A stretch of 64,000 bases of DNA from Heloderma charlesbogerti (GCA_026122225.1 JANEZZ010002886.1:310001-374000), one strand, 5' to 3'; positions 1 through 11,652 are shown, counted from the first letter of the stretch. Translations and numbers: made by a program. Notes: generated by a model not told the origin, from the sequence alone.

Positions 1-245
1 GCCTCCAAACTGTGGAATGCGTTCCCTCAAGAACGACAATTGGTCCCACTCTCTTGGCCTTCAGAAAGGGTGTAAAGATGCATCTTTTCAACATAGCCTT
101 TCAAAATGTGTAGTTTTAAATATTTTACTGTTTTTACTGTTCTTGTTTTTTCTTGTTTTAAGGTTTAATTGTTTTAAATTGTCGTACACCGCCTTGATGG
201 CTTTTTAGCAGATAAGGCAGTATATAAATGTTAATAATAAACAAA
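1..245 (+). repeat. L2/CR1-type LINE 3' end (fragment)
   Basis: The first bases resemble the conserved 'outer' end of L2-like ORF2 (a degenerate tract corresponding to WNxxP, followed by leucine-rich coding), then a T-rich 3' UTR and a terminal segment of the type 'gcagtatataaatgtt' ending in AATAA/ACAAACAA repeats at 226-255. That 'gtatataaat' terminal motif plus short tandem tail is characteristic of reptile L2/CR1-group LINEs. The element is cut by the window edge, so its 5' extent is unknown. Assignment to L2 rather than CR1 is inferred from resemblance to the better preserved copies further on. Confidence 0.45.
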
Positions 246-1275
246 CAAACAAATAGGTTCTTCTACAGCATCTATACCCCTGCTCTGTGAGGTTCCAGGC
301 AGGTGGCTTTTCTTTGTAGTCAATGTTCAGCAGCTCTAAGTCTACAACAGTGTATGAAGTGCCTTCTTATTCACTCAGTCCAGCTTTCTCCCTGTAACTG
401 AACCCCAAGGCTTATATAAATATCCTAGTCCTTGATTGACCCCTGTGTATCTAGTCTGTCAATCCCAGTCTTTTGATTAGCAGGCCGTCACTTGATATAT
501 ACCGCTTCTCTGTCTCCTTCAGCCACCCCCTTCAGCTCTATGATTTCGCTCATCCTTTGATGCTGGTGCTTCCTAACCTTCTGGCTTTGTGTTATGTTTC
601 TGATCTCATTCTCCCTCTGACACCTGGCATCAGTGGGGCTCAGTCTGTCTTCACTTTGCCAGCACATAGGCTTAGCATGACCCCTGTGTAACAGGCTCTG
701 CTGTAGGGCCCAGTTGTTTGGCCTCCTGACGTATACTGCATAATATTCAGTGTCTTCTTCCGTTGGTGATTTCTGTGAAATAGTTCTATTTGGTGGTTTG
801 AAAAATTAATATTAGACTTTTAGACTTGGAAAATAAAATGCCTTAAAACATCTACAAGGCCCATTACAAGATAATGCAGATAGCAAAATGTTTTCAAAGT
901 AATTGCCACAAATTATTTACAGTATGTTTAATTTAATCACACTACATAAAGATTGCAAACTACAGCTTTATTTTCAATAAATTACATTGTTTATACCACC
1001 CTTTTTCAATAAAAGATAAAACACCTTAAATTATGCATTTTTACTTGTGCTAAATTTGTTGCAGGGGATAGTTCCTGGATTTGTGTCTTGCATTTGTTGG
1101 CTCATTATTGATGGATGTTGTATTTGCCTGTGCTCTGCTATGCTGCCTTGAGAGGGTCTCACTCCTAAAGGCAGCTGAGAAACAATTTTAGATAGATAGT
1201 AATGTGACTCACTTAGTGCTCTCTCTTGCATATTATGGCCTCACTTTGTATAGATTCCCCACTTTTTCCTGATTT
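246..1275. other. Unassigned AT-rich non-coding stretch
   Basis: I recognise no gene or repeat here. Open frames are short, lack exon-like flanks and do not resemble known proteins. Composition is AT-rich with many short A and T runs. Confidence 0.5.
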
Positions 1276-1395
1276 TCTTCTGATAAAGTGGGCTCTGACC
1301 CACAAAACATAAGCTTCGGTAAAAATGACAGTTTTTAAGCAGTCATCTTGCCACAAGACTCTCTTGTATTTTTGCTGCAGCAGACTAATAAGGTC
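1276..1395 (+). repeat. Degenerate MITE related to the element at 12621
   Basis: The stretch contains degenerate versions of blocks found in the hairpin element at 12621-12795: 'tctgataaagtgggctctg', 'cataagctt', 'gccacaagactct' and 'tttttgctgcagcagacta'. The blocks keep the same relative order as one half of that element. It is an old, single-arm copy without a preserved hairpin. Confidence 0.4.
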
Positions 1396-2362
1396 TCTCC
1401 TCTGGAATTTAGCAATACTGAAGAGGGCTTTCTCAAATATTGTGATAAATCTAGTGTCCTCTTCATGAAGCAATCAGTGTTTTGTGATTGTACTTTCTGA
1501 AATAATCCATTTGCCTTTAGGAACTCAAATGGATTTTCTCTTTGATATAATCGTACTGAAAGTTTACAAAGTGTTTTGTTTTTTTTAAATTAAAGGGTAA
1601 AAGGGTCTTAGCTTCATACAATGTATTTATAGAAAAAAGCATAATCTGCAAAAATAGTGTCTTGTATTTAGGCAGATTGAGATATGGGAGAAAAGTTGCT
1701 GATTTAGTACTTAATTCTAAGGATGGTCAAAACTAAATAGTGCAAATTCAGCAGTAAATATCGATATACTAATATTGTAATAATGAGTTGTATTTAGTTG
1801 TATACTTCTATGTATGGAAGGCTTTTTGCTCCATGAATGAAGGGGGGGGGATTTTCACAAATCCCCCCTTTTTCCCGCAGCCTCCCATGCCACTGTTCAA
1901 AAGGTTTCCTGGAACCTCAAGAGCACATCTAAGAGGGGTGCAGGGGGCTATTGATGGAAGGCGAAAAGTCCAAAACTGCTTTCTTCCTTTTCATTCATGG
2001 GTTGAAGAGCTTTCCATGAGGGACACAATTGTGACACAACCTGTGTATTTGATGAACTAGATTAGAAAAGATTCTGCTCACGTTTTGATAAACGAAATAC
2101 AGGGAATTAATGCAGTACTTTTGAAACTGTATTCTAAGGGAGCCCCTGGGTTCCTCAGTGAGTAGATGAGTTGCGGGGAACAATTTTCTGTGAAAGACAG
2201 CTTGCCCACCACCACCACCAATCATCCTCTAAAATGTGCAGCCACCAGGGAGCGTAGGGTATGCGTTTAGTTCATATGGGGCAATGGTGAGACCATTACC
2301 TCGCTGGTGGTAAGGAGAGAAATCAGGACCAGATCCTTAAAGGATGGAGGGCACTAGGGTGT
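1396..2362. other. Unassigned non-coding stretch with a G/C hairpin
   Basis: No gene or repeat family recognised. The only notable structure is a perfect 10-bp stem: six G plus ATTT at 1845-1854 pairs with AAAT plus six C at 1859-1868 across a 4-base loop. A short CAC/ACC tract lies at 2208-2219. Confidence 0.5.
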
Positions 2363-2803
2363 GCAATCCTATTCAGATAGGCGGCCGCCTCTGAACTCGG
2401 AGGCGATTGCCTATCCAGTGCAGGGCAGGAGAAGCACAGAGGGGAATCGTTCCCTCCGTGCTTCCCCTGCCCCGCATTTTCGGCTAGACAGCTGATCGCC
2501 GCTGTCCAGCGGGAGGGCAAAGCAGGGGAGGAGGCTGCTGTACAACACATTGGATATGTCGTACAGGCATTTCCGCTCTCCCCGCCCCGGAACGCACTCC
2601 AGGAACGCCCCTTTTCAGCTGCTCCACGCTCCTCTTGTGAGTGTGGAGCATGGGGCTGTTCCGCGCTGCCTCCGAGGCAGCGCAGAAGTGGGTGGAGGTC
2701 GGTTCTCCAGGAACCAACCTTGGAGCACGGGCGCTGAGGTCGGTTCCCGGAAAACCAGATATCCTATGGCCATCTAGCCGCTGTCTAGCGGCCATAGGAT
2801 TGC
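2363..2803. mobile_element. GC-rich non-autonomous element with CAATCCTAT inverted termini
   Basis: The 441-bp block is much more GC-rich than its surroundings. It begins GCAATCCTAT (2363-2372) and ends with the exact reverse complement ATAGGATTGC (2794-2803). Near its right end, ATCCTATGGCC (2761-2771) pairs with GGCCATAGGAT (2790-2800), an 11-bp stem around CTAG-containing sequence. A second copy sharing the first ~250 bp lies at 12344-12620. There is no coding capacity for a transposase. I infer a MITE-like DNA transposon; no target-site duplication is evident, so a satellite-like unit is not excluded. Confidence 0.6.
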
Positions 2804-3047
2804 TCCACAAGAGGTATATTTCATGGCAATTGTAAGCATGGTGGGGGCCCTCTTTGTGTCTCTTTCTTTGGAAATTGAAGACACCTTTATCAGGCATTTA
2901 CTGCAAAACACCAAGTTTTATTTCTGCCAATTTGAATGCATAGTATCTTTTACCCTTGCTGGTTTTAGGTTTTTGTTTTGTTTTTAAGCATTGGTTATAT
3001 TATATGTTCTGTGTTATTGCTTTTAGAAATGAGTTTGTAGTACTTTT
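2804..3047. other. Unassigned short non-coding stretch
   Basis: AT-rich sequence between the GC-rich element and the SINE. Nothing recognised. Confidence 0.5.
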
Positions 3048-3282
3048 ATTTTTATTATTACATTTATATCCTGCTTTTTTTTCCTCTTGCAAGGAACCCA
3101 AGGTAGCTTACACAGTCCTCCTTTTCTCCACTGTATCCTCACAACAACCCTGTGAAGGGTTTGGCTGAGTGTCAGTGACTGGCCCAAAGCCACCCAGTGA
3201 GCTTCATGTTCGAGTGGGGACTAGAACCCGGATCTCCCGAGTCCCAGTCTGGCACTCTAACCATTACACCACATTGGCTCTC
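3048..3282 (-). mobile_element. tRNA-derived SINE (reptile SINE2/MIR-like type)
   Basis: Read on the minus strand, the element starts at ~3282 with a tRNA-like head: an A-box-like 'tggtgtaatggttagagtg' and a B-box-like 'gggttctagtcccc' (around 3218-3232). The body contains the conserved block whose plus-strand form includes 'cctcacaacaaccctgtga', followed by a 3' tail 'atttatatcctgc' near 3060. This head/body/tail arrangement is the usual one of RNA polymerase III SINEs in squamates. B-box GGTTCTAGTCC is close to the canonical GGTTCGANNCC. It is not a tRNA gene because no acceptor stem or anticodon arm is preserved. Such SINEs depend on LINE machinery in trans. Confidence 0.75.
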
Positions 3283-4724
3283 CAGTATGAGCCATACAAT
3301 ATAATTTTATGATTATATGGTATGACTTTATGATTCTGCTATAAGCTGCTCTGGGTATATTTAGTAGAAGAGTGAGATATACATAATAAATTATTAGTTT
3401 TTGTAGGCAGGTGAAGGAATCTATCAGTCCAGTAGATGGAAGTAGGAATTGACAGACATCAGTAGATGGAAGTATGAACTGAGAGACCTCATTGTAGGCA
3501 CTGTGCTGTGCTTCCTTTTGGGGTATGCCATAATGATTAGAGGGATGTTTCTGTAATAGCCCACTCACAGGTATGGGAGGTTATAGAGAAATCAAAATCA
3601 GTCCTTTTGGCAGGGTTCTAAGCATTGTTTGACTCTCTCAGAGTAGCAAGTTGGGGCAAGGTGGCATGTGTAATTCTCTGTTCAATTCCAGTTCAATACC
3701 AGGCAGTCATCTTTATTGGGGAAAGGTTAAACAAACAAACATCAAAAAGCATTCAAAGTAATTCTGAAGGACACTAATTACAATTAACCACCAAAATTAG
3801 GATTTCAACCATGTAAGATGATCATATTGGTGTTAAAAGTAGTTTAAAAGTCAAGAACCTAGGCAGAGAATGTCTTCTAATGTCTGCATTGAGGGCATCA
3901 GTCCAAAAAAGAGTTTAGCTTTTTATAATGGGCATCGAATTGCTTCAATAATGGCATTTGAGGCAAGGTTTCCACCTCTGAATACCTATTTTGGAATTAT
4001 CAGCCTATAAGAAAAAAATATGCCATTAAAAAACCATTGGAAGCAGGTAATGCAAAATACTAAAATTACATTAAAATGCAGTCTGTGCCTGAATGTTCCA
4101 TTAACATTAATATAACAGTGTGTTTTAGAGCAAGAAACAAAACAAGAAGTCTTTATTATATGGAAAGTTAAAGCATCACACTGACCAGGAAGGATATCTG
4201 AGTGGAGGTGTTAGAAAATTGGGGCAAACTTCCACCTCTGTAAGGCAGGCAGGATGTGGAATAACAGTGCTAAAGGCATCTAATCTAATATTAAAAGGTT
4301 AATGATGCCTTTTTGTATGGCACTTGTAAGTCTTGCAGAGCAGAAAATAGTTAACAGTACTTTGCACTCAGGAGAGGAAAGCAAAGGTGAGCAGTTGGTA
4401 GAGAGAGTGCGCCTTATATTCAGCTGGGTACTGTTGAATTAAGCTTTTGCGGTCAGTTCCCTTATTTTCCTGCATTTATAACCATGGAGTGTGTGTATGA
4501 TAGGGAGAGTGTGTTTATGCTGTGTACAGCGTTCTTTATTTAGAGTTACGGTGGAACTACGCCTTAGGCACTACATGGGGATTCTGCTCAAAACAACTTC
4601 TCCATGTTGAGTTCTTTCCTTCTCCGCACTAATGTGTAAGGTCACTTACCCCTCTGGGTCATGATTTATCTGCCCCTTCCGGCAATTGTCAATTATTTTA
4701 TTCATTCCTTCCTTCATTCATTCA
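3283..4724. other. Unassigned non-coding stretch
   Basis: No recognisable gene, SINE or LINE. Two near-duplicate short segments containing 'agtagatggaagta' occur at about 3431-3475, a minor local duplication. Confidence 0.5.
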
Positions 4725-5275
4725 TTACATTTCTATACTGCCCAATAGCCGAAGTTCTCTGGGTGGTTCACAACACTTAAAACCAGAAAATATAACAATA
4801 TAATAAAGCCATGATATAAAAACCTTTACAAGTTTAAAACAGAATAAAACAAGAGTAAAAACTAGAGTAAAAGCCAGAAGTGGTATAAATATCTAAAAGC
4901 ACAACACTTTTTTTAAAAAAACTGAAGAACTAAAAGAGGAATAAAGAGGTCAACGCTTGGCACCATAAAGATCACAACGTAGATGCAAGGTGAGCATCTT
5001 TGGGGAGGGCACTCCACAACCGGGGTGCCACCACTTCAAAGGCCCTTGCCTTAGTAGGCACCTGCTTCACATCATTTGACAAGGGCACCCGGAGGAGGGC
5101 CTCTGAAGCTGATCCGAGGGCCTGCGCAGGTATATATGGGAGGAGACGATCCTTCAGGTAACCTGGCCCCAAACCATTTAGGGCTTTAAAAGTTAATACC
5201 AGGATTTTGAACTGGACCCTGAAACAAATTGGAAGCCAGTGCAGATCACAAAGTACTGGTGTAATATATCATTCA
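4725..5275 (-). mobile_element. L2-type LINE fragment (3' end and ORF2 C-terminus)
   Basis: On the minus strand a conceptual frame (5172 to 4972) reads the L2 ORF2 C-terminal signature: 'GPGYLKDRLLPYIP', then 'RVPLSNDVKQV', then 'FEVVAPRLWSALP', matching the 'YLxDLLxPYxP ... APRLWNSLP' pattern of L2/CR1-group elements. It continues upstream into a stop-interrupted frame and downstream into a 3' UTR with 'ctctgggtggttcac' and 'actgcccaatagcc' (4737-4775), the hallmark terminus seen in the related copies at 5878 and 15003. The element is 5'-truncated, as is usual for LINEs. Confidence 0.75.
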
Positions 5276-5281
5276 GTCCCC

Positions 5282-5352
5282 ATTAATTAATTAATTAAAA
5301 ACATTTCTTGGCTGCCTTTCAGGGCAGAAGTGCTCCCAAGACAGCTTACAGC
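5282..5352 (-). mobile_element. Distal 3' tail of the L2 LINE split by BovB
   Basis: This carries the extreme 3' part (TTAA repeats, then 'ctgcctttcagggcag' and 'aagacagcttacagc') of the L2 whose body resumes at 9017. The two pieces were separated by the BovB insertion, as shown by the 12-bp duplication AATAAAATACAT at 5353-5364 and 9017-9028. Confidence 0.7.
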
Positions 5353-5364
5353 AATAAAATACAT
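5353..5364. repeat. Target-site duplication of BovB copy 1 (one side)
   Basis: AATAAAATACAT here matches 9017-9028 exactly and brackets the BovB insertion at 5365-9016. A 12-bp duplication is typical of target-primed reverse transcription. Confidence 0.85.
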
Positions 5365-8300
5365 TGTTGTTGTTCAGTCGTTAAGTTGTGTCTGACTCTT
5401 TGTGACCCCATGGACCATAGCACGCCAGGCCTTCCTGTCCTGCGCTCTCTCCTGGAGCGTGCTCATGTCCATATTCATTGCATCGGTGATGCTATCGAGC
5501 CATCTCATCCTCTGCCATCCCCTTCTCCTTTTGCCATCAATCTTTCCCAGAATCAGGGTCTTTTCCATGAGTTTTCTCTTCACATTAGGTGGCCAAAATA
5601 TTTGAGCTTCAGCTTCAGTATCTGTCCTTCCAATGAGCACTCAGGGTTGATTTCCTTTAGGATGGACTGATTTGACCTCCTTGCAGTCCAGGGGACTCGT
5701 AAGAGTCTTCTCCAGCACCACAGTTCAAAAGCATCAATTCTTCGGCACTCAGCCTTCCTTACAGTCCAGCTCTCACAGCCATACGTTGCTACTGGGAAAA
5801 CCATAGCTTTGATTATACGGACCTTTGTCGGCAAGGTGATGTCTCTGCTTCTGACTATGCTGTCTAGGTTTGCATAGATCATCATCAGCGGCCCTTCTCC
5901 GTGAGCCCCTGCCAAAGGAAGTGAGGCGGGTGACTACTAGGAGGAGGGCTTTTTCTGTTGTGGCACCCCGGCTCTGGAATGAGCTCCCTAGTGAGGTTCG
6001 CCTGGTGCCTACATTGTACTCCTTTCTGCGCCTGGTGAAGACCTTTTTATTTTCCCAGGCATTTTAGCTTTCTAAATTTTTATCTTTGCTGTTTTAAATC
6101 TGTATTTTAAACTCCTGTACTGCTGCTACGTTTTATTGTGGTTGTATTGTTATATTGTGGTTTTAATGTTCTATATATTTTAAATTGTTTTATTGTGTGT
6201 TGTTTGGTTTTAGTTTTTGTGAACTGCCCAGAGAGCTTCGGCTATTGGGCGGTATAGAAATAAATAAATAAATAAATAAATTTGCCATAGCTTTCCTCCC
6301 AAAGAGCAAGCGTCTTTTAATTTCATGGCTGCAGTCACCGTCTGCAGTGATCTTAGAGCCCAAGAAAATAAAATCTGTCACTGCTTCCATTTCTTCCCCT
6401 TCCATATGCCAGGAAGTGATGGGGCCAGATGCCATGATCTTAGTTTTTTTAATGTTGAGTTTCAAACCAGCTTTTGCACTCTCCACTTTCACCCTCAACA
6501 AGAGGCTCTTTACATCCTCTTCGCTTCCTGCCATTAGGGTGGTATCGTCTGCGTATCTGAGGTTGTTGATAATTCTCCCGGCAATCTTAATTCCGACCTG
6601 TAATTCATCCAACCCGGCGTTTCTCATGATGTACTCTGCATATAAATTAAATAAGCAGGGTGACAATATGCAGCCTTGTCGTACCCCTTTCCCAATTTTG
6701 ATCCAATCGGTTGTTCCATGTCCGGTTCTTACTGTTGCTTCTTGACCCTCGTACAGGTTTCTCAGGAGACAGGTAAGGTGGTCTGGTACTCCCATCTCTT
6801 TCAGAATTTGCCACAGTTTGTTGTGATCCACACAATCAAAGGCTTTAGTGTAGTCAATGAAGCAGAAATAGACATTTTTCTGGAATTCTCTTGCTTTCTC
6901 CATGATCCAGCGAATGTTGGCGATTTGATCTCTAGTTCCTCTGCCTCTTCGAAACCCAGCTTGTACTTCTGGTAGTTCTCGTTTCACATGCTGCTGAAGC
7001 CTAACTTGTAGGATTTTGAGCATCACCTTGCTGGCATGTGAAATGAGCGCAATTGTATGGTAGTTTGAACACTCTTTGGCATTGCCCTTCTTTGGAACTG
7101 GAATGTAAACTGACCTTTTCCAGTCTTGTGGCCACTGTTGAGTGTTCCAGATTTGTTGGCATATTGAATGCAGCACTTTAACAGCATCATCTTTTAGGAT
7201 TTTAAATAGCTCAGCTGGAATACTGTCATCTCCGCTAGCTTTGTTGTTAGTAATGCTTCCTAAGGCCCACTTGACTTCACTCTCGAGAATGTCCGGCTCA
7301 TGTTCAGTGACCACACTATCATGGCTATCAGGGACATTCAGATCTTTCCTGTGTAGTTCTTCTGTGTATTCTTTCCACCTCTTCTTAATCTCATCTGCTT
7401 CTGTTAGGTCCCTGCCTTTTTTGTCCTTTATCATGCCCATCTTTGCACAAAACGTTCCCTTGAGATCTACAATTTTCTTGAAAAGATCTCTAGTCTTTCC
7501 CACTCTATTGTTTTCCTCGATTTCTTTTCATTGTTCATTTAAGAAGGCCTTGCTCTTGTCTCTCCTTGCTGTTCTCTGGAACTCTGCATTCAGTTGGATA
7601 TATCTTCCCCTTTCTCCCTTGCTTTTCACTTCCCTTCTTTCCTCAGCTACTTGTGGAATGAGTAATGACTGATGAGTGGCTCATCAGACAGCCACTTTGC
7701 TTTCTTGCATTTCGTTTTCTTTGGGATGGGTTTCGTTGCTGCCTCCTGAACAATGTTACGGACCTCCGTCCATAGTTCCTCAGGCACTCTGTCTATCAGG
7801 TCTAATCCCTGAAATCTATTCCTCACCTCCACTGTATATTCATAAGGGATATGATTTAGGTCATACCTGAATGGTTTAGTGGTTTTCCCTATGTTCTTCA
7901 ATTTAAGCCGAAATTTTGCAAGAAGCAGCTCATGATCTGAGCCACAGTCAGCTCCAGATCTTATTTTTACTGACTGTATGGCGCTTCTCCATCTTTGGCT
8001 GCAAAGTACATAAACAATCTGATTTCTGTATTGACCATCTGGTGATGTCCATGTGTAGAGTCACCTCTTGTGCTGTTGGAAAAGCGTGTTTGCTATGATC
8101 AGCGTGTTCTCTTGGCAAAACTCTATTAGCCTTTGTCCTGCTTCATTTTGTACACCAAGGCCATGCTTGCCTGTTATCCCGGTGATTTCTTGACTTCCTA
8201 CTTTGGCATTCCAATCCCCTATGATGAAGAGGACATCTTTTTTTGGTGTTAGTTCTAGAAGGTGTTGTAGGTCTTCATAGAACCGATCAACCTCAGCTTC

Positions 8301-9016
8301 TTCAGCCTCAGTGGTTGGGGCATAGACTTGAATTACTGTGATGTTGAATGGTTTGCCTTGGATTCATACTGAGATCATTCTATCGTTTTTGAGATTGTAC
8401 CCCAGTACTGCTTTTCCCACCCTTTTGTTGACTGTGAGTGCTACTCCATTTCTTCTAAGGGATTCTTGCCCACAGTAGTAGATATGATGGTCACCTGAAT
8501 TAAATTCGCCCATGCTTGTCCATTTTAGTTCGCTGATTCCCAAGATGTCGATGTTCAATCTTGCCATCTCATGTTTGATCACCTCCAGCTTACCTTGTTT
8601 CATTGATCTTACATTCCAAGTTCCTAAACAATATTGTTCTTTACAGCATCAGACTTTCTTTTCACCACCAGACACATCCACAGCTGAATGTCCTTTCGGC
8701 TTTGGCCCAGCCGCCTCACTCTTTCTGGTGCTACTTGGAAATTCCCTCTGCTCTTCCCCAGTAGTATATTGGACACCTTCTGACCTGAGGGGCTCACCTT
8801 CCGGCGTCATATCTTTTAGCCTTGTCATACATTCCATGGGGTTTTCTTGGCAAGAATACTGGCGTGGGTTGCCATTTCCTTCTCCAGTGGACCATATTTT
8901 GTCAGAACTCTCCACCATGACCTGTTCGTCTTGGGTGGCCCTGCACGGCATAGCTTATGGCTTCACTGAGTTATGCAAGCCCCTTTGCCACAACAAGGCA
9001 GTGATCCATGAAGGGG
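5365..9016 (-). mobile_element. Full-length BovB (RTE-clade) LINE, decayed, copy 1
   Basis: Read on the minus strand, the element begins at 9016 with a 5' leader and ends at 5365 with the diagnostic BovB 3' terminus ('cgactgaacaacaaca'). The 12-bp target-site duplications define both ends. Removing the nested 403-bp L2 piece leaves ~3.25 kb, the usual full length of BovB. The coding frame has an N-terminal endonuclease part (frames around 8951-8364) and a reverse transcriptase part (7503-6190) with 'FIDYTKAFD', 'GVRQGCILSP' and 'RYADDTTLM'. It is broken by a stop (CGA-to-TGA type) after 'SGGEKKV', several further stops and frameshifts, a 20-base insertion near 7662-7690, and the L2 insertion. 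It is an old, inactive copy. Confidence 0.9.
5878..6280 (+). mobile_element. L2-type LINE 3' end nested in BovB copy 1
   Basis: The insert carries the L2 ORF2 C-terminus (frame 5870-6067 with 'PLPKEVRRVTTRRRAFSVVA' and 'PRLWNELPSEVRLVPTL') and a 3' UTR ending 'gggcggtatagaaa' plus TAAA repeats. It lies opposite in orientation to the BovB. Imperfect duplications TTTGCATAG (5869-5877) and TTTGCCATAG (6281-6290) flank it, while BovB copy 2 has one uninterrupted TTTGCCATAG at the same place. It inserted after BovB did, by target-primed reverse transcription. Confidence 0.9.
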
Positions 9017-11085
9017 AATAAAATACATGAAAACAGTTAAAAAATACAAAAGTGATAAAAACATAAACACAAGAAAATAGTAATAAAAACATCAATAAAA
9101 GCCAACAATAAAAGCAGCAACAAGAACAGCAATAACAGGAACAACATCAGTGGTATCAAGAGAAGGCCAATGTAAAAAAATAAGTTTTCAAGGCCTTCTT
9201 AAAAGTCTGCAATGGTGGAGCAGGCAGACCTCTGATGGCAGCTTGTTCCAAAGGTGTGGGGCCACTGCAGAGAAGGCCCTCTCACATATGATCACTCACC
9301 TGACTTTTCTCATTGGTGGGCAAATGAGAAGGGCCTCTCTGTCTGATCTGAAAGTCTGGGAAGGCTGATATGGGTGAAAGTGGTCTATCAAATAACTTGG
9401 TCCCAAAATGTTTAAGGCTTTAAAGGTCAAAACCGGAACTTTAAATCAGGCTCAGATTTAACAGTCTCGCTACCCTATTTTGGATCAGCTGAAGTTCCCA
9501 AACCATTTTCAGAACCAGCCGCATGTATGATACATTGCAGTACTCAAAACAAGAGGTTACCAGAGTATGGATAACTGTAGCTAGGCTCTCTCTGTCCAGC
9601 TAGGGTTGTTGCTGGTATATCAGCCTGAGCTGATAAATTGTGCTCCATGCTAATGTGACCAGCTGTGTGTCTGAGGCCAATGCCGGGGCAAAGAGCACCC
9701 CCAAACTGAGACCTGTTCCTTTAGGGGAAGTGCAACCTCTCTCCAGAACAGGTTTAATACTACTCAGCTGGACAGATGAACCATCCACTAACAGTACCTC
9801 CATTTGTCTGGATTCAGTTTCAGTTCATTGGCCCTCATCCAGTTTATTGCTGCATCCAGGCACTGTTTCAGAATACCTACTGTCTCACCTGGATTTGATG
9901 AAAAGGACAGAGAGAGCTGGGTGTCATCTGCATATTGGTGACACCTCAGTCCACATCTCCAGATAACCTGCCCCAGCAGATTCATTGAGATACTGAACAG
10001 TATTGGGGATCAAATAGAGCGCTATGGAACCTCACAGCATAACTGTCAAGGCACAGCAAGAATCCCCCCCACCTCCTTCTGGAATCAGCCATCCAAGTAG
10101 GAGCAGAACAAATGTAACACAGTACCTCCAACACCCAGCCCAGACAGCCTATCCAGAAGGATGCCATAGTCGATGGTACTGAAAGCCACCAAGAGGTCCA
10201 AGAGAATCAATGGTATCACACTCCCTCTGTCCCCCTCTTGCCAAAGGTCATCCCACAGGGTGACCAGGCAGTTTCCTTTCCAAGACTAGGCCTGAAGCCT
10301 GATTGAAATGGATCCAGATGATCAGTTTTATTCAAGAATATCTGGAGCTGGCAACCACCCACTCGAGCACCTTGCCCAGGAAAGGGGATATTGGCAACTC
10401 GCCTATAGTTTTTAACATCTTCCGTGGCCGGGTTAGGCTTCTTCAGGAATAACCTAATTATTGCCTCCCTTAAAGAGGCCGGTACCACACCTTCTGTCAA
10501 GATAGAATTTACAACCTCCTGGACTCAGCTGGACATCCTCTCTGTATTAGATGCAATAAGCCGTGAAGTGCAAGGGTCAAGAACACAGGTGGTCAACCGG
10601 ACTTGGCCAAGCACCTTGTCTGCATCCTAGGGCCTCAACAACTGAATTTCATCCAATGAAGCTAAACTAGTTGCTGCTCTGGATACCTCTATTAATGGAA
10701 CTACATTAACTGTGGTGTCCAAGTCGTGAGAGGTACAAGTGACTTTATCTTTGACATGTCATGCAAACTTGTCCCAGCGCGCTAATGAGGGTTCCACCAT
10801 CTCTCTCCTTGGCCCAGATTGCAACAGGCTGCAAACTACTTGGAAAAGCTCCACTGGACAACAACGAGAAGATACAGTGGTGATGGAAAAGAACTCCCTC
10901 TTTGACACCATCACTGCCACAAAGTAGGCTTGATAATGAGCTCTAATCTGTGTTCCGTTGGACTGAGCACAGATCTTCCTCCACCTCCATTCTAGCAGTC
11001 TTCCCTCTTGCTTGATTGTCTTCAGCTCAGGTGAATAAGACTGCTGAAAAACAGGTGTATTCTGTAGACTTTGGCCACAATCCAT
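9017..11085 (-). mobile_element. L2-type LINE body (5'-truncated), interrupted by BovB copy 1
   Basis: Minus-strand frames show L2 ORF2 in order: a linker region (11085-10759, 'RRWRK'-like and 'VSKREFFS'); reverse transcriptase fingers (10500-10216, 'REAIIRLFLKKPNP', 'YRRVANIPF', 'DPFQSGFRP'); and the catalytic block 'QYADDTQLSLSF' (9985-9788). Then comes the C-terminal 'FHPYQP...REALLICPP' type region and an AT-rich 3' UTR to 9029. Multiple stops and frameshifts separate the pieces, so it is a pseudogene. The remainder of the 3' tail is at 5282-5352. No 5' UTR or endonuclease domain is present, consistent with 5' truncation. Confidence 0.85.
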
Positions 11086-11475
11086 TGGTTAAGAACTCTG
11101 AAGTCTCATTAAAATGAATGGGGCTTCAGCATGCCTAACTCTGATGGACTGTGACAATTTCATAACTATAACAAGCTTCTTAAATTCATAGATAAGTGCC
11201 AGGCTTCTATACGGATATAGTATTTTCAACAAGTATATTATGCTAGGAGATTAGCGATTTCCAGTTGTATATAAGAGCTATATATGCCTACCAGACCAAT
11301 AGCCTTTATCCTTTTCCTCTGAAACAGCTATTTTTGCAGGTTACAGCTAATTAACAGATAATAAAGGGGCTATGAGACAAAAATATAGCACATTAAAGAA
11401 GTTATACAGCATATTAAATTAAGAAGTTACCTAGAAAATTGGGTTTAAGTAATAAACATGCTTATTGGGATTTCT
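11086..11475. other. Unassigned AT-rich stretch
   Basis: No gene or repeat recognised. Many ATA/TAT-rich words, no tandem array. Confidence 0.5.
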
Positions 11476-11652
11476 GGGCAGTATCCAACTGTGTCATTCC
11501 GCTAGCACAAATGAGGCTGTGCTAGCAGAAACCAAGTTCCAGACTATGCAAGAGGAGAATCCAACTAAAGTTACACTTTTGCAACAGAAAGATACAGCAC
11601 AGCTCCACTAGTGCTATTTGAGTTTGCGGACCGACACTATTGGATACTGCCC
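11476..11652. mobile_element. MITE with GGGCAGTATCCAA inverted termini
   Basis: The 177-bp segment starts GGGCAGTATCCAA and ends TTGGATACTGCCC (11640-11652), an exact 13-bp terminal inverted repeat. The interior has 'ccgctagcacaaatgaggc' and a partial inverse 'tccactagtgctatttg', so it folds over most of its length. No coding capacity. I infer a non-autonomous DNA transposon; no convincing target duplication is visible. Confidence 0.7.

Noticed and set aside
3210..3282. tRNA gene
   Set aside because: A- and B-box-like motifs are present but no cloverleaf arms; they are the head of a SINE.
6190..7503. 437-codon frame as a novel fusion protein
   Set aside because: It is decayed BovB RT running into an antisense L2 insertion; the C-terminal segment is reverse-strand L2 UTR.
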